Shown here in pieces: positions 33,380 to 45,700 of a stretch of 62,000 nucleotides of DNA; position 1 is the stretch's first letter; every line of letters starts with the position of its first letter. This DNA comes from Diphasiastrum complanatum (lineage: Eukaryota; Streptophyta; Lycopodiopsida; Lycopodiales; Lycopodiaceae): NCBI GenBank assembly GCA_029204225.1, contig CM055100.1:49461083-49523082 (forward strand). The letters are read 5' to 3'. Made by a program: the position numbers and the translations under genes. Below the pieces are notes generated by a model, which made no database searches, had not been told where the DNA came from, and worked only from the letters and a program-made list of their open reading frames with translations.

Positions 33380-34619
33380 TGTCGCGCTATACCAACAGGG
33401 TTAATATAGATATTGTAGTGAAAAGTATCGTTCCCACAGAGGACAACGTTAGAAAGTTATGTTTTTGGGGTAATTATGGCAGGTGGTTTCGAATGTTATT
33501 CTGGTTGTCGGCAAACATTAAAAAGTAACCAGTATTACTTATATTTGGAATGGGTAATGTTAATGAATCCAGAACAACAATCTGGCCTCTATCAAATTGA
33601 AGGAAGCGCGTTCTACAAATGAAATGTTATCAGAGTAGTACAATAGACTACACTCTGGCTGACTAAGGTGTCAACAAAGAATCGGGAATTGTTCAATGTA
33701 TTTGCGACTGCACAGACAATTAATTAATCGAGTTCACGAACTATTCGTTCTTAGACAATAGTCCTCAACAAGTAAAGTCCAACTTAATGGTTAAAGAGTA
33801 CGAATGGTTTTAGAGCACGTTAGAAACTTATGTCAATGCCAATCAGGAAAACAGATCAGAGACTCAATTTTTCAGACAGCGACTGTCATCTCATTTGTAT
33901 ACATACTACTTAATTCAATGATCGTGCTAGACTGCACAAAGATAGTCATTATTCGAGTGTCGAAAAGAAAGTATTCGCGACAGACGAATAAGATGATTTT
34001 AAGACAGTTCTTTAGAGCATGCTTTACGAAAACATAGCAAACGACTGTAATGCACTAGAGCGTCTATCTAATCAGAGAGTAATTCATGAAATGCATTAGA
34101 GATTGTTAGCAGACTCAAGATCACTCACACTCAGCAGTGCGGAGAACAGAGATAAGGGAGAATAACTCACAGAACTCTATTCACTTCTTCAATCTCTTAC
34201 ATGAGCATAAACTCTTCTCTCTCGATGATCGAGACTGAAGTGTGAGATCAAAATATGTTCTACGGGGCGAACAAACATACCTTTTAAACAATAGGTGCGT
34301 CGCTCCCGCGAAAGGGTCTAGTTAAGATTTAAACTAAAAATATGTTCAACTATACCATAAGAGGTATACTTAACTATGAGTTAAAGTTACTCTAGTTTAA
34401 CATGTCTTTTCATAACTAGTCATTTTGTATGGACGACCTAGTTAAGGGTTATCCAAAGCAATGTCTTTTCCTATTAAAGGTCTAGCCCGGAGATATATTT
34501 TCGAAAAATGACTTAGGCCTCTTCATGATTTATACTTAACCAGCTCATATCTTCATTTTTGAGTATATTATGCCATATTTATGTTGATATTCAATTTTTG
34601 ACATTTGCGTGGCATCACA
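33380..34619 (-). repeat. Nested gypsy element, 5' LTR
   Basis: 1240 bp partner of 28709-29964. On the minus strand it is followed after 12 bp by the primer binding site, which fixes the orientation. Confidence 0.9.
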
Positions 34620-35987
34620 GTTGCCAAAGGGGATTGTAGAAGACATTCTTGTCAAAATAGCAGGGGTACAATTTGTCATCACATTTGTGGTGATGGACAT
34701 TCCTGAAACACCCACTGCCTATCGAGTTTTGTTGGGACAACCTTGGTTACGAATTGCACAAGTAGTTCATGATTGGGGGACCGACAAAATTACATTTGAG
34801 AATAGAGAGCGGGCAATAAAGGTGGATCCCTCTGCATGGGTGGTGAAGCTTGTACCATCCAAAGTTGATGACACTTTTTCCACAACGGACCATAGCATTG
34901 ATCGTCCAAAAGCTTCAATGGGTGTTCATTATGATTCACAAACAGATACCGTGTTGTGGACGGATGCATTGGCAATTATTGACTGTATGGCTGGGCATAC
35001 ATGTCATCCAAATCCAGATTCAGATTCAGAACCCAACGAATCACCACCGAGAGGAATCACCCTTGACACGCCTATCTCATATGGGGTGAACATGATAAAC
35101 GTAGCATGGGTGTCCCCAGAACCTATTCCGGAACCTGTTCAAGATAATTTAGTTCCTTGGCAACATGCATTGTCCTATGATGAGGAAGCTGAGCTGACAG
35201 ATGAGCAGATCGTACACCACATGGATTCTACACGTTATGGAGTTCAACGAATACCAGCTCAACCGCCTCAGAAATCTCAACATGCTAAAGTCTCCAAGAT
35301 GCCACCACCGAAAGCACCTGCACCAAAGAAAAATCAACAAAAGCAAAGATACAATCAGGTGATCAAGTGGAGCGATTTACCCGAAGAGGCTATAGCAACA
35401 GTGGATGAAGACATTCGGAACCATGTGGTGAATGTTGAAGAACCTCAACAGAAGACAACAAGCAAAGAGGCCGCAACAACCAACAACAATATACAAGGCA
35501 AGAAGAAAGTTGCTGAAGCGCATGCTCAAGGGTCATCCGACCAAGCTTCAACATAAAAGCTTTAGGAATGTCAGAAGCAATGCACAAGATATCACTCATG
35601 AATCGTGCTAAGATCAACCTTTTGAAGGAAGAAACGAGTAAGGCACCAGTCCATGATGTGCCAGAAAACTTCAAGAGTTATATCTTGGATGACGTGGTGA
35701 TCATGATTCCAAAAGTGCAACGGGAACCTGATGCAAATCAGAAAAAAGAAGAACAAGTCTATGAGGGACCGGCTCACACTCAACTGATGAATTTAGCAGG
35801 TGAAGAAGACAAAATTGTTCATGTGGGAGCGCAACTCACGCCCTCACAATTCACCAAACTGCAGAAGTTACTAATGGAGTATAAAGACTGCTTTGCATGG
35901 TCTTACAAAGATTTAAAAGAAATTCCATCATCTGTAGTCCAACACACCATACCTTTGGTCGAAGGGGCAACACCAAAGGTGAGCTGA
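34620..35987 (+). pseudogene. gypsy-1 protease end, linker and RT N-terminus
   Basis: 34609-35556 starts with the protease tail (VVMDIPETPTAYRVLLGQPWLR), followed by a long acidic and Gln/Lys-rich linker. 35568-35987 carries HVGAQLTPSQFTKLQKLL and CFAWSYKDLKEIPSSVVQH, the region just before RT. RT itself (YxDD), RNase H and integrase are absent; sequence changes abruptly after about 35985. Confidence 0.8.
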
Positions 35988-35996
35988 TATTACCCA

Positions 35997-36743
35997 ATGT
36001 ACCAAACTTATGAAAATTTTGCAGCCAAAGAGCTGATGTTCCGCATTGATATTTCGAATCTTCAACTCTATGTCTACTTGGTTATTAGCAGTCTTACTAC
36101 CTTCAGCTTCCCAAGAAGTCATAAAGAGATACCGGTAAAGCTGACCAACATGATGCAGCAATCCTATGCCAAGTTCCTCGACACCTTCGTCGACAAGTGG
36201 AGGAACAAGGATGGCATCCTGCTCGAAGCCATCAAATCCAAGAAATTAGGAGCTACCTATGCCTACCTCACCAGGTACACATTTACACGCAAGGCACATC
36301 TATTGTGGATTTCCCTCCAGATTTTTGCCATGCTTGGAAAATCCTATGAAGCACGCCACAACATGTATAATTGGACAGGTTTCATCTCAAGATAGTTGAT
36401 CAATGCTTTACAAAAGAGATCCCTAGTTACCTCATTGGGCTACATCTTTTTTGATATCGCTCACAGTCAATCCTCTATCGACTTGAGGCTTGCATTGCTT
36501 CCTAGAGATGTTGCTACTAGCGGAGGCTATATACCATCCACAACTTTAGCTACATCTTCCCAACAAGCTGCTGCAGCTCATGAACGTTGCATCAAGAAGA
36601 GACACGACTGGTCATCACCACCAGCCTCTCAACTTGCTGATACTACACCACCGAAAAAGAAGAGGATAAAGATGACCACCAACAAACTAGCTCATGAATC
36701 CGACCCAGAGTCCGATAACCTACCACCATCTATGACAAATTAG
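35997..36743 (+). pseudogene. gypsy-1 downstream ORF, uncharacterised
   Basis: Reads YQTYENFAAKELMFRIDISN, later KFLDTFVDKWRNKDGILLEA and ARHNMYNWTGFIS. After a TAG it continues through TSLGYIFFDIAHSQSSIDLR to a basic PPKKKRIK, a possible nuclear signal. The family is not recognised. By position it is an accessory frame carried where the pol 3' half has been lost. Confidence 0.4.
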
Positions 36744-38200
36744 CTGACTCCAAGAAAACAACGAAAGAAAATGGTTGGGTACGAAGATGCAATGAAGATA
36801 ATGAAGATGAAGATGAAGACAATAGACGCAGCCTTCAAAAGAGATGCACCAGACGACGAAGAATCTCACCTGCTGCCTCCTCACCTCACCTCCAAATCGT
36901 GGACACCCAGCAGCTACTAGTTCAATCACCTGCTCGACGTTCCAGATCTCAGTCCCCATCGGGACCACCTCTAGCTATTACATCACTCCCTTGTGTCCAG
37001 TCACCTCTATCATCTGTGGTGGCCATCCACCTATAGACAACAGATTCAAGGGAGGGAGAAAGGGAGCTGCATGCAACTACACGAGCAGAAGACACAATTG
37101 CAGCTGATCCTGCTCACGAAGACACAGTAGAAGTGACAAGAGGAGCTAGACCTGATCAAGAAACAATGGTAGAAGATCAAGTTCAAGCAGCTCAAGTAAT
37201 AGTGGAAGTCCAAGAAAACCCAATGGCTGAAGAGAAAGTTGAAGACTCCTCTGCTTTGAAGCAAGACAACTTCATTGATGTAGATGCTCTTAAATACTTC
37301 GATGAAGGCGATCTTGTAGAAGAGGAGGTGGAGACAGTTCCAGAGACAATCATACTAATCACATCATTAACTTCCACCACTACCACCACCATTGTTGATA
37401 CCACACCCGTCACCATCTCTCTTACCCCTGTTGCTACCATTTCTATCACCTCCATTAATACTATTGAAAATACTCAACTAATTGTTCCATTACTGTCTCA
37501 TTCCATAGTTTCTCAATTTTTTTTTCTTCTTACCATCGTTTTTCTATTGAGTTCTCTGCCCTTCCAGCCTATGATAGCTTGCCCAAAAGAACCAAGGAGT
37601 CCTTGAAGTGGCATGCTGAGACCTCTTACTTGGATGGTAGACCAGCTAGCACAACAGACAAATGAGCTCAGAACGGCAAAGCAAGACCTCTAGTTAAGAG
37701 ATGCAGAGTTGTTGACAATTATGAAAAAGTTGCAGAGTGAAAGGATCAAGAGATTGGAAGAGCAAAACCAGTTTTCAAATCAACTCCAGTCTCCCTAAGA
37801 GGTGCAAGACCAATTCGAGCATCGGTTAGATCTCCTGACTCAGGAAAATAAGAGACTAACTGACGTGATGACAATAGTCAAGCAACCAATTAAGCCACAA
37901 GACATCGAAATACCAATTCCACCTTCAAGAGCAGCAATAAAAATGGAAAAGTATATCTCCTTAATCTAGAAACATGAAGCCCTGAAGAGGAACCATCAAA
38001 TTTCAGAAGACAAAAGCAACAAGAAGTTGTCAACACTCAAAGAAAGCGTTGACAAGATCCAAGAGGAACTTCTCCTGTCAAAGCGACAAATGGACCTCAT
38101 ATGGAATATGTCCTGTAGACTCGATGCAAGTGTATCAGTGCAGAAAAAAGATGACCATAATGATGATGCTGGAGCTCCTGAGTAAAGTCGATCCATCAAC
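36744..38200 (+). pseudogene. gypsy-1 accessory region: acidic and coiled-coil remnants
   Basis: 37133-37606 encodes an acidic Val/Glu-rich segment (NFIDVDALKYFDEGDLVEEE) that ends in Thr- and Ile-rich sequence. From 37640 to about 38190, with several stops, the frame reads as coiled coil (AELLTIMKKLQSERIKRLEE, LDLLTQENKRLTDVM, DKIQEELLLSKRQMDLIW). The layout resembles the coiled-coil ORF after pol in the nested element. Function unknown. Confidence 0.4.
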
Positions 38201-39332
38201 CAACAAGGTGTTGGCTTTGGCATGCCATATCAAGGTTCCACAGCTAGCTCTCGCCCACAAACCTGCCATGGACTCCTCCACTTACACTCAATTGTCCCAC
38301 TCGCATTCTTATTTTTTTGAACCATTTTCATCTTACCAACCTTCATCTCTTCCATTTTACTTGTTGAACCACCTCCACATCCACTCTTAACACCGTATTC
38401 CCCACATTGTTTCTTAAAACTGATGACCATGTTCTAAAATAGTTCATTTCACCAACAACATAGTATAACCTCATAACTAATTCATTACCCTCCTCTTGTA
38501 AACTGTTTTTGCCTCCATCACCACCTGACTTTAATTTTTCTGATCAAGATCCACTTGATGAGACTGTGCAGCCTACTACCGGACTTTCTTCATTCCCTCC
38601 AGAAGGAAAGAGCGACATCTTCATTGAATCAAAGTCCGAGGGTTCAACACCAAAGATTTCTAATACGAAGAGTGCCACAGCCTTGGACGACTATTTGACA
38701 AGGCCCTCAAGGAAGTTATTCGATAGAAAAGATCAGAAGATGGTACGACGATCGGAAAGAGTCTAACGAATTCCAGAAGACCTATAAGAAAGGAGAACGA
38801 GGGGGGCAAAGAAAGTAACTACAGAAGAATACCCAAAGCTCAACAGCCTCGTAAATGCCTTACGACCACAACCCTCCTGAAGGATCATGATGATGCTGAA
38901 TAATGATGAGCAGCTTCAGGAGTATCTAAGGGCACCAAGCTGGAAAAGGGTCGACCCCTACTATGTACCAATTATGAGAAGAGACCCTTGGGAGAAAACA
39001 AAACTATAGAGAAAATGCAGATATTGTAGTCCAAGAAAGTGCAAATTATTGTTTATCCATAGCCTTTCTCATGAGATTAGAGTGCTACTGGGATAAGGGG
39101 CTACCACCCATAATGTTGGATGTCAATCAACCTTTGCAATCAGAAGATGCACATCTAATGATGGCAAGGCTTTATTTTTGAGCCACATTTACTTCCAGTC
39201 AGTACATACAGATGATCGAGAAATGGTATGAAAATAAGTTCATACTTGGGATAAGGCCGTACCTGGGACCTATTCCATTGGGCGCAAAGACAAGATTCAT
39301 CTGGATTTACATTCTTCCTCAATGACAGTCCT
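38201..39332 (+). pseudogene. gypsy-1 3' accessory remnants
   Basis: Short pieces, for example 38509-38766 (PLDETVQPTTGLSSFPPEGK and LDDYLTRPSRKLFDRKDQK) and a last stretch FILGIRPYLGPIPLGAKTR near 39230-39300. They stop at the edge of the inverted gypsy-2 LTR. I see no plus-strand 3' LTR for gypsy-1. Confidence 0.35.
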
Positions 39333-39601
39333 TGTAGCGGCCTTGGTTCACCTGTCATGCATAGATTCGTTTTCAAGGGAATAGTGCTTCCCTTGCGAAG
39401 TTAGCTTGCAAATCCTACTCTAACCACACCTAACTAACCACATCTAACTATCCACCCTACTTTAACCACAAGCATGAGAAGGAAGAATAGATTACAATGG
39501 GGGAGGTGCTTACATCCTATCCTCTCTACTCTCTTAGAAATCATTAACAACATGCAAGTAGAGAGAAGAAGCAAATGGAAAGAAAATATAAAATGCAAAA
39601 A

Positions 39602-39675
<74 letters not shown>

Positions 39676-40158
39676 AAGCAAGGATGTTCGAATCTCATTT
39701 GGGCATAATCTCCTCCTCCTATTGAACATAGAAATATGGTACAAAGGGTGCCTTTCTATGGATGGGGAAGGCCCTTGCCCCTTTCTCCTATTGGTATGGC
39801 AAGGATCCTAATCCAAGCCTCCTAAACTAACACAAAATGAATTTAATGGTCCTTTAAGAAAGCACAAGGGCACTCACATAATTCATGTGAGTTCTAATTT
39901 GGGATCTTTTAGCTTTTTTATTAACAACTTGACTTAGGGCCTCTAATGTCATTTTAGAGTTTTAGGCCACCAGTCACTTATTCCTGATTCTACAAGTTCT
40001 ACAAAACCAAATTGCGTGCTCATTGGGTTGGGCTTATACACGCAAGAAGCCAGTGCCCTCGCACTTATTACTCTACATGTACAGTGTACTGTGGTGGGGC
40101 CCACTTGGTAAGTTTAGCCAGTAGTACTTTAGTGGCGGGACCCACTAGGTGCCCAACA
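39333..40158 (-). repeat. gypsy-2 3' LTR
   Basis: On the minus strand it runs from TGTTGGGCACC to GGCCGCTACA (826 bp). It is preceded by polypurine tract GGTGGGGGATAT (complement 40159-40170). Same family as the LTR at 23203-23648 but inverted, so it belongs to a separate insertion. It contains a (GT)n(GA)n tract at 39603-39671, which is CT on the LTR sense strand. Confidence 0.88.
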
Positions 40159-40241
40159 ATATCCCCCACCTAAATAGGTGACGGTCCCACGACACCTACC
40201 AGTGCGCTTTATTCGATGATGAGGAGCCTATCCTAAACTCT

Positions 40242-41407
40242 TCAAGAAGTGTTTGGGAAGGCTGGTGGCCACCAGTACTTGCGTAACCGGCTACCGTTGA
40301 TGGGTGTAGCAAACGGTGTCCCATCCATTGTTTCTAAAGTCACTGCCCCTTGTGATAGGATGCCGGTGATGCGATAAGGGCCTTCACCAGTGAACTTCAG
40401 CTTTTCTTTGATCGCCTTTGTCTTGTACATGAGGACCAAATCTCCTTTTTGAAGATCTTTCGATCATGCCAAGCCTTGCGACATGCTTTCTCTGCAGCAA
40501 GAGCATGGACTGCTAACAAGCGTGTTTCACACAACTTGTGTAGCGCTTCGTGATGAAGGTGGAGCAATCTTGTATCATCCAATCGTTGCACTGTGGCAAT
40601 GCGAAGAGATGGAACGAGAAATTCCACCGGCATGACTGCATCTTGGCCATACAACAGTTGGAATGGAGTTTGTTTGGTGCTGCCTTTGTATGTAGTTCTA
40701 AAAGCCCACAGAGCAGCATGTAGCTTGTGCTCCAAAGCTGATCTGCTTGCTTCTACTATCTTTGTCAAAATGCCACACATAATCTTATTAGAAGATTCGG
40801 CTTGGTCATTGCCTCTTGGATAGTAAGGCGTGCTAAAATGATGGATCACAAAGAACTCTTCTAATAAGGCCTTGATGGTCTTGTTGACAAAGTGAGTTCC
40901 CCGATCGCTGACTATCTCCACTGGGCATCCGAAGCGTACAATAATATTTTTGTAAAGGAACTTCGAGGTGGACCTAGCATCTGCTATGCACACTACTTTG
41001 GCTTCAACCCACTTTTTGAGATAATCTATAGCCACGATAATATATCGGGCTTGGGTACTACAAGCAGGGTGAATAGGGCCGATGTAATCAAGTCCCCACT
41101 TCTCAAATGGCGCTTGAGCCAATATAGGATGTAACGGCATTGGTCTGCGTGCCCTCTGACATACATCACATTGCTTCATATATGTCTCAGTATCCTTGTG
41201 CATTGTTGGCCACCAACAGCCGGATTGTAGAATCTTGCGTACTATTACATCTGCTGCAAAGTGTCCACCTCTCATTGCTTCATGTGAGAGGGACATGATC
41301 TGACTTGTCTCATGGGGTAGGATACAATGACGAATGATATTGTTGGCCCCTCTCTGATACAGTTGGCCGGCAATCAATTGATATGGACACTCTGATGTCC
41401 CTTCCAC
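40242..41407 (-). pseudogene. gypsy-2 integrase, 5' truncated
   Basis: 41407-40397 encodes the zinc-binding end (CDVCQRARRP) and a catalytic core with WGLDYIGP, SDRGTHFVN and NDQAESSNK, the three D/D/E blocks, then the GKLK-type tail region. A frameshift near 40430 leads into 40439-40242 (KLKFTGEGPYRI, INGSRLRKY). All upstream gag, protease and RT sequence is missing. The core looks intact but the gene is truncated at both frame and 5' level. Confidence 0.85.
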
Positions 41408-42749
41408 TTAGGAATTTAAAACTCGAACAACTAGAAGAGCATCTCTGCTTGTGTGTACCACTGGAGCATGGCACTATGTTCACATGGAACCAATTTCAAT
41501 GTCGGAGGCATCTTTGGTACCTCGGTATGGAGATACAAATGTTTTGTCGGCTGAAACTGTTGGTTGAGCATGGGCGGATGCAACTGAGATGTACACTAGC
41601 AGATACAAACAAAGGTTACTTGTGAGAGATGGTGGATGCAGATGGCGGCTGCAATTGGTGGATGGAAATAGTAGATGTACTTGTGATGTAGAAAGAAGAG
41701 ATACAATGGCGGATGGACTTGGCGGCTGCAAGTGACAGATACAGTTGAAGGTGGATGTGAAGAACAGTTGTGTCGGATGCATGCATGTGTAGAGGTGGGG
41801 GATTAAAAAACAAATGAAAGAATTTGTGAGAGCGGTCAGTGTGCAGTTGAAATTGGCTAACTTGGATCAGAAATCCTGAAAAGCGCCAGAGATTTGTTAA
41901 TCTGACTTTTTTTTGAAAATTGTAACATAAAAAGAAAGAGACGACCGACGAATTTATAGGAAAAAAACTTAGGGTAGACGTCAGATGCAAGTTATTACGG
42001 AAACTAGCGGATAGAATTCATGGTCGGAAAAAAAACAAGACTCGAAAAATGAGAGTGACTCAAGAAAACAATGTATCAAAAAAATGGATAACAGATCGAA
42101 AAATTAATGAATAAAAAATTAATGACTCGAAAAAATGATGTAAAAATTTATTATTGACTCGAAAAATTTTCAATGACTCGAAAAAATGAGGAGTCGAAAA
42201 AATTGTAAAGTATCAAAAATTTTCAAGAACTCAAAAAAAATTTACATAACTCGAAAAATTTTCAATGACTCGAAAAGTTTCAAGTATCGAAATTTTTACA
42301 AAGACTCGAAAACATGAAAAGTATCAAATTTTTTTTATAAAGGCTCGTAAAAAGACTAGGAAAAATCGAGTTGATACTGTATCGAAAAAATCTGAAAAAT
42401 TAGAGCCGAGTATCGAAATTTTTTAAAGTTGGTAGAAATTTACAAGAGACAAAAAAAAAAGAGTGGGTATCAAAAAAATATTTTTTAGACTGTGCTTAAA
42501 AAATCGAGTCTTCAGATATATTTTTATTTTTCAAAAGTAAATATCAAATCAATGGTTTTCGAAAAATGTAGGTAGGAATATACATGGAAAGAAAAACACA
42601 AGGAAAAAAAAATAACTCTAATCATTATACATAGAAGATGGATAAAAAACAAAAAAAAAAAGTAATAACCCGGAAGTCCTTCTCAAACAGGACCTATCGT
42701 AAATGTGTCTTCATAGTATCACCATAGGCGGCTACCATTGACTAAGGTG
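41408..42749. other. Non-coding, with A-rich CTCGAAAAA array at about 42000-42500
   Basis: 41490-41780 contains repeated GGCGGATG/GTGGATGCA words. From 42000 GACTCGAAAAATT-type words recur every 15-30 bp. No supported gene. This may be the 3' untranslated end or LTR remnant of gypsy-3. Confidence 0.5.
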
Positions 42750-45700
42750 TCAAGGGATATGCCTTCTAGCGTCTCTAATTGCACGACACCATTGATAAAA
42801 AAAAATCTGGACAACATAAGGACCTTGGCTACGGAATTTCAATTTTTCTGGATGGACTTTGGAAGATGTGTAAAGTAAAACTTTATCACCATCATGAATA
42901 TTCTTAGTCCGGACATGACGATCATGCCAGGCCTTCTGTCGTCGTTTGTGGACTAACTGTGCATGGTAAGATATATGTCGTGTTTCACACAATTTTGTTA
43001 ATGTGAAAAGTTGATTCTGAACTTGGTATTGATAAGCATTATCGTCACACAAGTCAGTGGCATAAGCTAAAGTGACGCGTAAGGATGGAATTAAAAATTC
43101 TACTAGCATAATAGCCTCTTGGCCATATACCAGCTCAAACGATGTTTTCCAATCTGCGGCTCGCTTTGGTGTTGTGTGATATGCCAGAGAATAACTTTGT
43201 TTCCCAATCTGATCGACTGGTTTCTACTATCTTGGTTAAGATTTTACAGATCGTTTTATTCGTAGACTCGACTAGTCCATTGCATCTAGGATAGTACAGG
43301 GTATCCTTTCGATGGATAACGAAATAATAAGTCAGTAAATTGTTGATTACTTCATTAAGGAAGTAAGAACCTCAATCACTGACAAGCTTTATAGGACAAC
43401 CAAATCTAGTGAGGATGTTTTAGCATGCTACAGACTTTGCGTCTGCTTTTCGTGTTGCTCTAACCTCTATCCACTTTGTTGCATAGTCAATGGCAATCAA
43501 AGTATATCGTGATTGGGTGCCACGTGCTACTGGGCTAATGGGTCCAACAAAATCAATACCCCATTTGTGAAATGCTTCGCTTTCAAGTATCAGAGTAAAA
43601 AGATTGTGATCAGTTTTTTTGGTATTATTTGCACGTTGGCAAACGTCACAAGCTTTTATATACGCGTAAGTGTCTTTGAAAAGGGTTGGCCACCAAAATC
43701 CTGCCAAAAGAATTGCCCTAGCAACTGTAGCATCAAAGGAGAAATGTCCTCCCAAAATACCTTCGTGTGTCAAGGCAATAGTTTGTCGAACTTCTGATTC
43801 GTGGGCACAACGACGTGTAATACCATCAATACCTCACTTATATAGTTGTCCCGCAATAAGATGATATGGTAAAGATTTCATAATAAGTTTTATTTTTTGC
43901 GGTTTGGTCAACTGAGGATCTATCTCCCTAGTGGCTAGATATCTAGTGATATCATCTGCCCATAACAGAGTTGCATCTATATAAAATAGACACGCATCTG
44001 GTAACTCATCATTTATTGGCTCATCAGATGCTTCAGCATTAGGTAATCATGAAAGATGATCAGCCAAAAAATGTTGTGATCCCCTCCGAATAACAACTCG
44101 AAAGTTGAATCAACAACCATCATGCAATTCGTCCGGTTTTGCAAGGTTTATTCACTAGGTAAAGAAGAGCATGATGGTCAGTATAGAAAAGAAAAAGCTA
44201 GCCTAGCAAATAATGTCGAAATTGTTGAATAGCATAGACCATTGCTAGTGCTTCTCGATCTGTTGTGGAATAGACCTCAGTTGGAACAAGCTGACGGCTT
44301 AGAAAACGGATTGAGAATTCTTTCCAAATTCTCCGGGTTGCGTCAAAACAGCGCCAATGGCATACTTACTTGCGTCTGTATGCACATGGAACTCCTTAGT
44401 ATAATCAGACATGCGAAGAATGGGTGCAGTAACTAAAGCCTGTTTAAGATCTTCAAAGGCTTTAATCTGGTCTTTTTTCCACCTTGGATCAATAACGATT
44501 TGATACACTAACAACGCTTTATTGACGTAATGTATCATAAAAATTTGATATTAACCTGTGTGGCCCAAAAAGATGTAAATTTCTTTCACTGTGCCAGGTA
44601 GGGGCATTTCAAGAATGACTCTAATCTTTTCAGGATCAGTGGCGATACCATTTTGAGAAATAATATGGCCCAGTACCACACCATGGGTAACCCAGATCTG
44701 GCACTTGTCAGGATTCAATGAAATTCCGAACCTAGACAATGAATGAACACTTTTTCAAGGGCATTGAGATGTTTATTTTGAGAGGAATGCACACCAAGAT
44801 CATTGAGGTAAATCTCTAGATTTTTGTGCAAGAGATCCTTGAAATCTCCTTGCATTACCCTTTGAAATGTGGAAGGAGCATTGCACAGACTGAATGGCAT
44901 AACATTATGCCGTCGAAGAAGCTAAAAGCTTATGCTCCTGCCATATCTTTGAGGATTTGTGTGGTCAAAGGTAAGGGAAAGTGATCCTTCTCTGTTTGAT
45001 CATTGAGTTTTCTTAAATCCAGGCAGATATGAAGTTTACCTTTCTTCTTTGGTACCATCACAATTGGTGATATCCAACTAGTATTCTCAATGTCATAAAT
45101 GAAACCAGCATCGAGAATCTTTTGAATATCTTCTCGTATCTTCTCGCGATAGGTAGGATTGGTGTGATAAGGTTTCCTTTGGACAGGTATGGCACCATCC
45201 TGCAATGAGATTGTATGGACGACAACGTCAGGAGGAACCTCTTTCATTTCTTTATGATTCCACGCAAACACATCTCTGTATTTGCGCAATAACTTTTCCA
45301 AATCCTGTAATTGGGTAGGGTTGAGGTGGGCTCCTACATATAAAATACGGTCGATGTCCTTATCATCATCCTTCAGATTAAGGGGTATGGTCTTTGCAGG
45401 TCCTTCAAAAGAAGTTGATGATGGTTGAGGCTCCCATTTTGGCTTAACCATACTGATGATGACATCATTAGTGGTGTAATCCTTAAAATGATGGGAAACA
45501 TCATAGAGTGGATCATCGACTACCTCGTGTGGGATCTTAGGAATATCCTCTATAGGTGAGCTTGTAGATGATGAAGCCTGACTAGGATTGTTCTGATTTG
45601 GAATCAAATGTTTGATTGGTTGTTTTAGCTTTTCACGCATTTGGAGTTGCTTATCAGTCAATCATACATCAATCCTTGATTTGTTCTTTTAGCATGTGAG

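Larger units (their letters stand above)
28709..34619 (-). mobile_element. Complete non-autonomous Ty3-gypsy element nested in gypsy-1
   Basis: LTRs are 28709-29964 and 33380-34619. Flanks GTGGC (28704-28708) and GTTGC (34620-34624) form a near-perfect 5-bp target duplication. Orientation is minus: the primer site is complement 33350-33367 and the polypurine tract GAGGAAGGGGATA adjoins the left LTR at 29965. Inside are gag N-terminus, integrase C-terminus and two extra ORFs; protease, RT and most of integrase are missing. It must have depended on another element's enzymes. Confidence 0.88.

Noticed and set aside
39474-39811. Open frames rich in Arg-Glu or Ser-Leu
   Set aside because: Products of the (GT)n(GA)n tract inside the gypsy-2 LTR.
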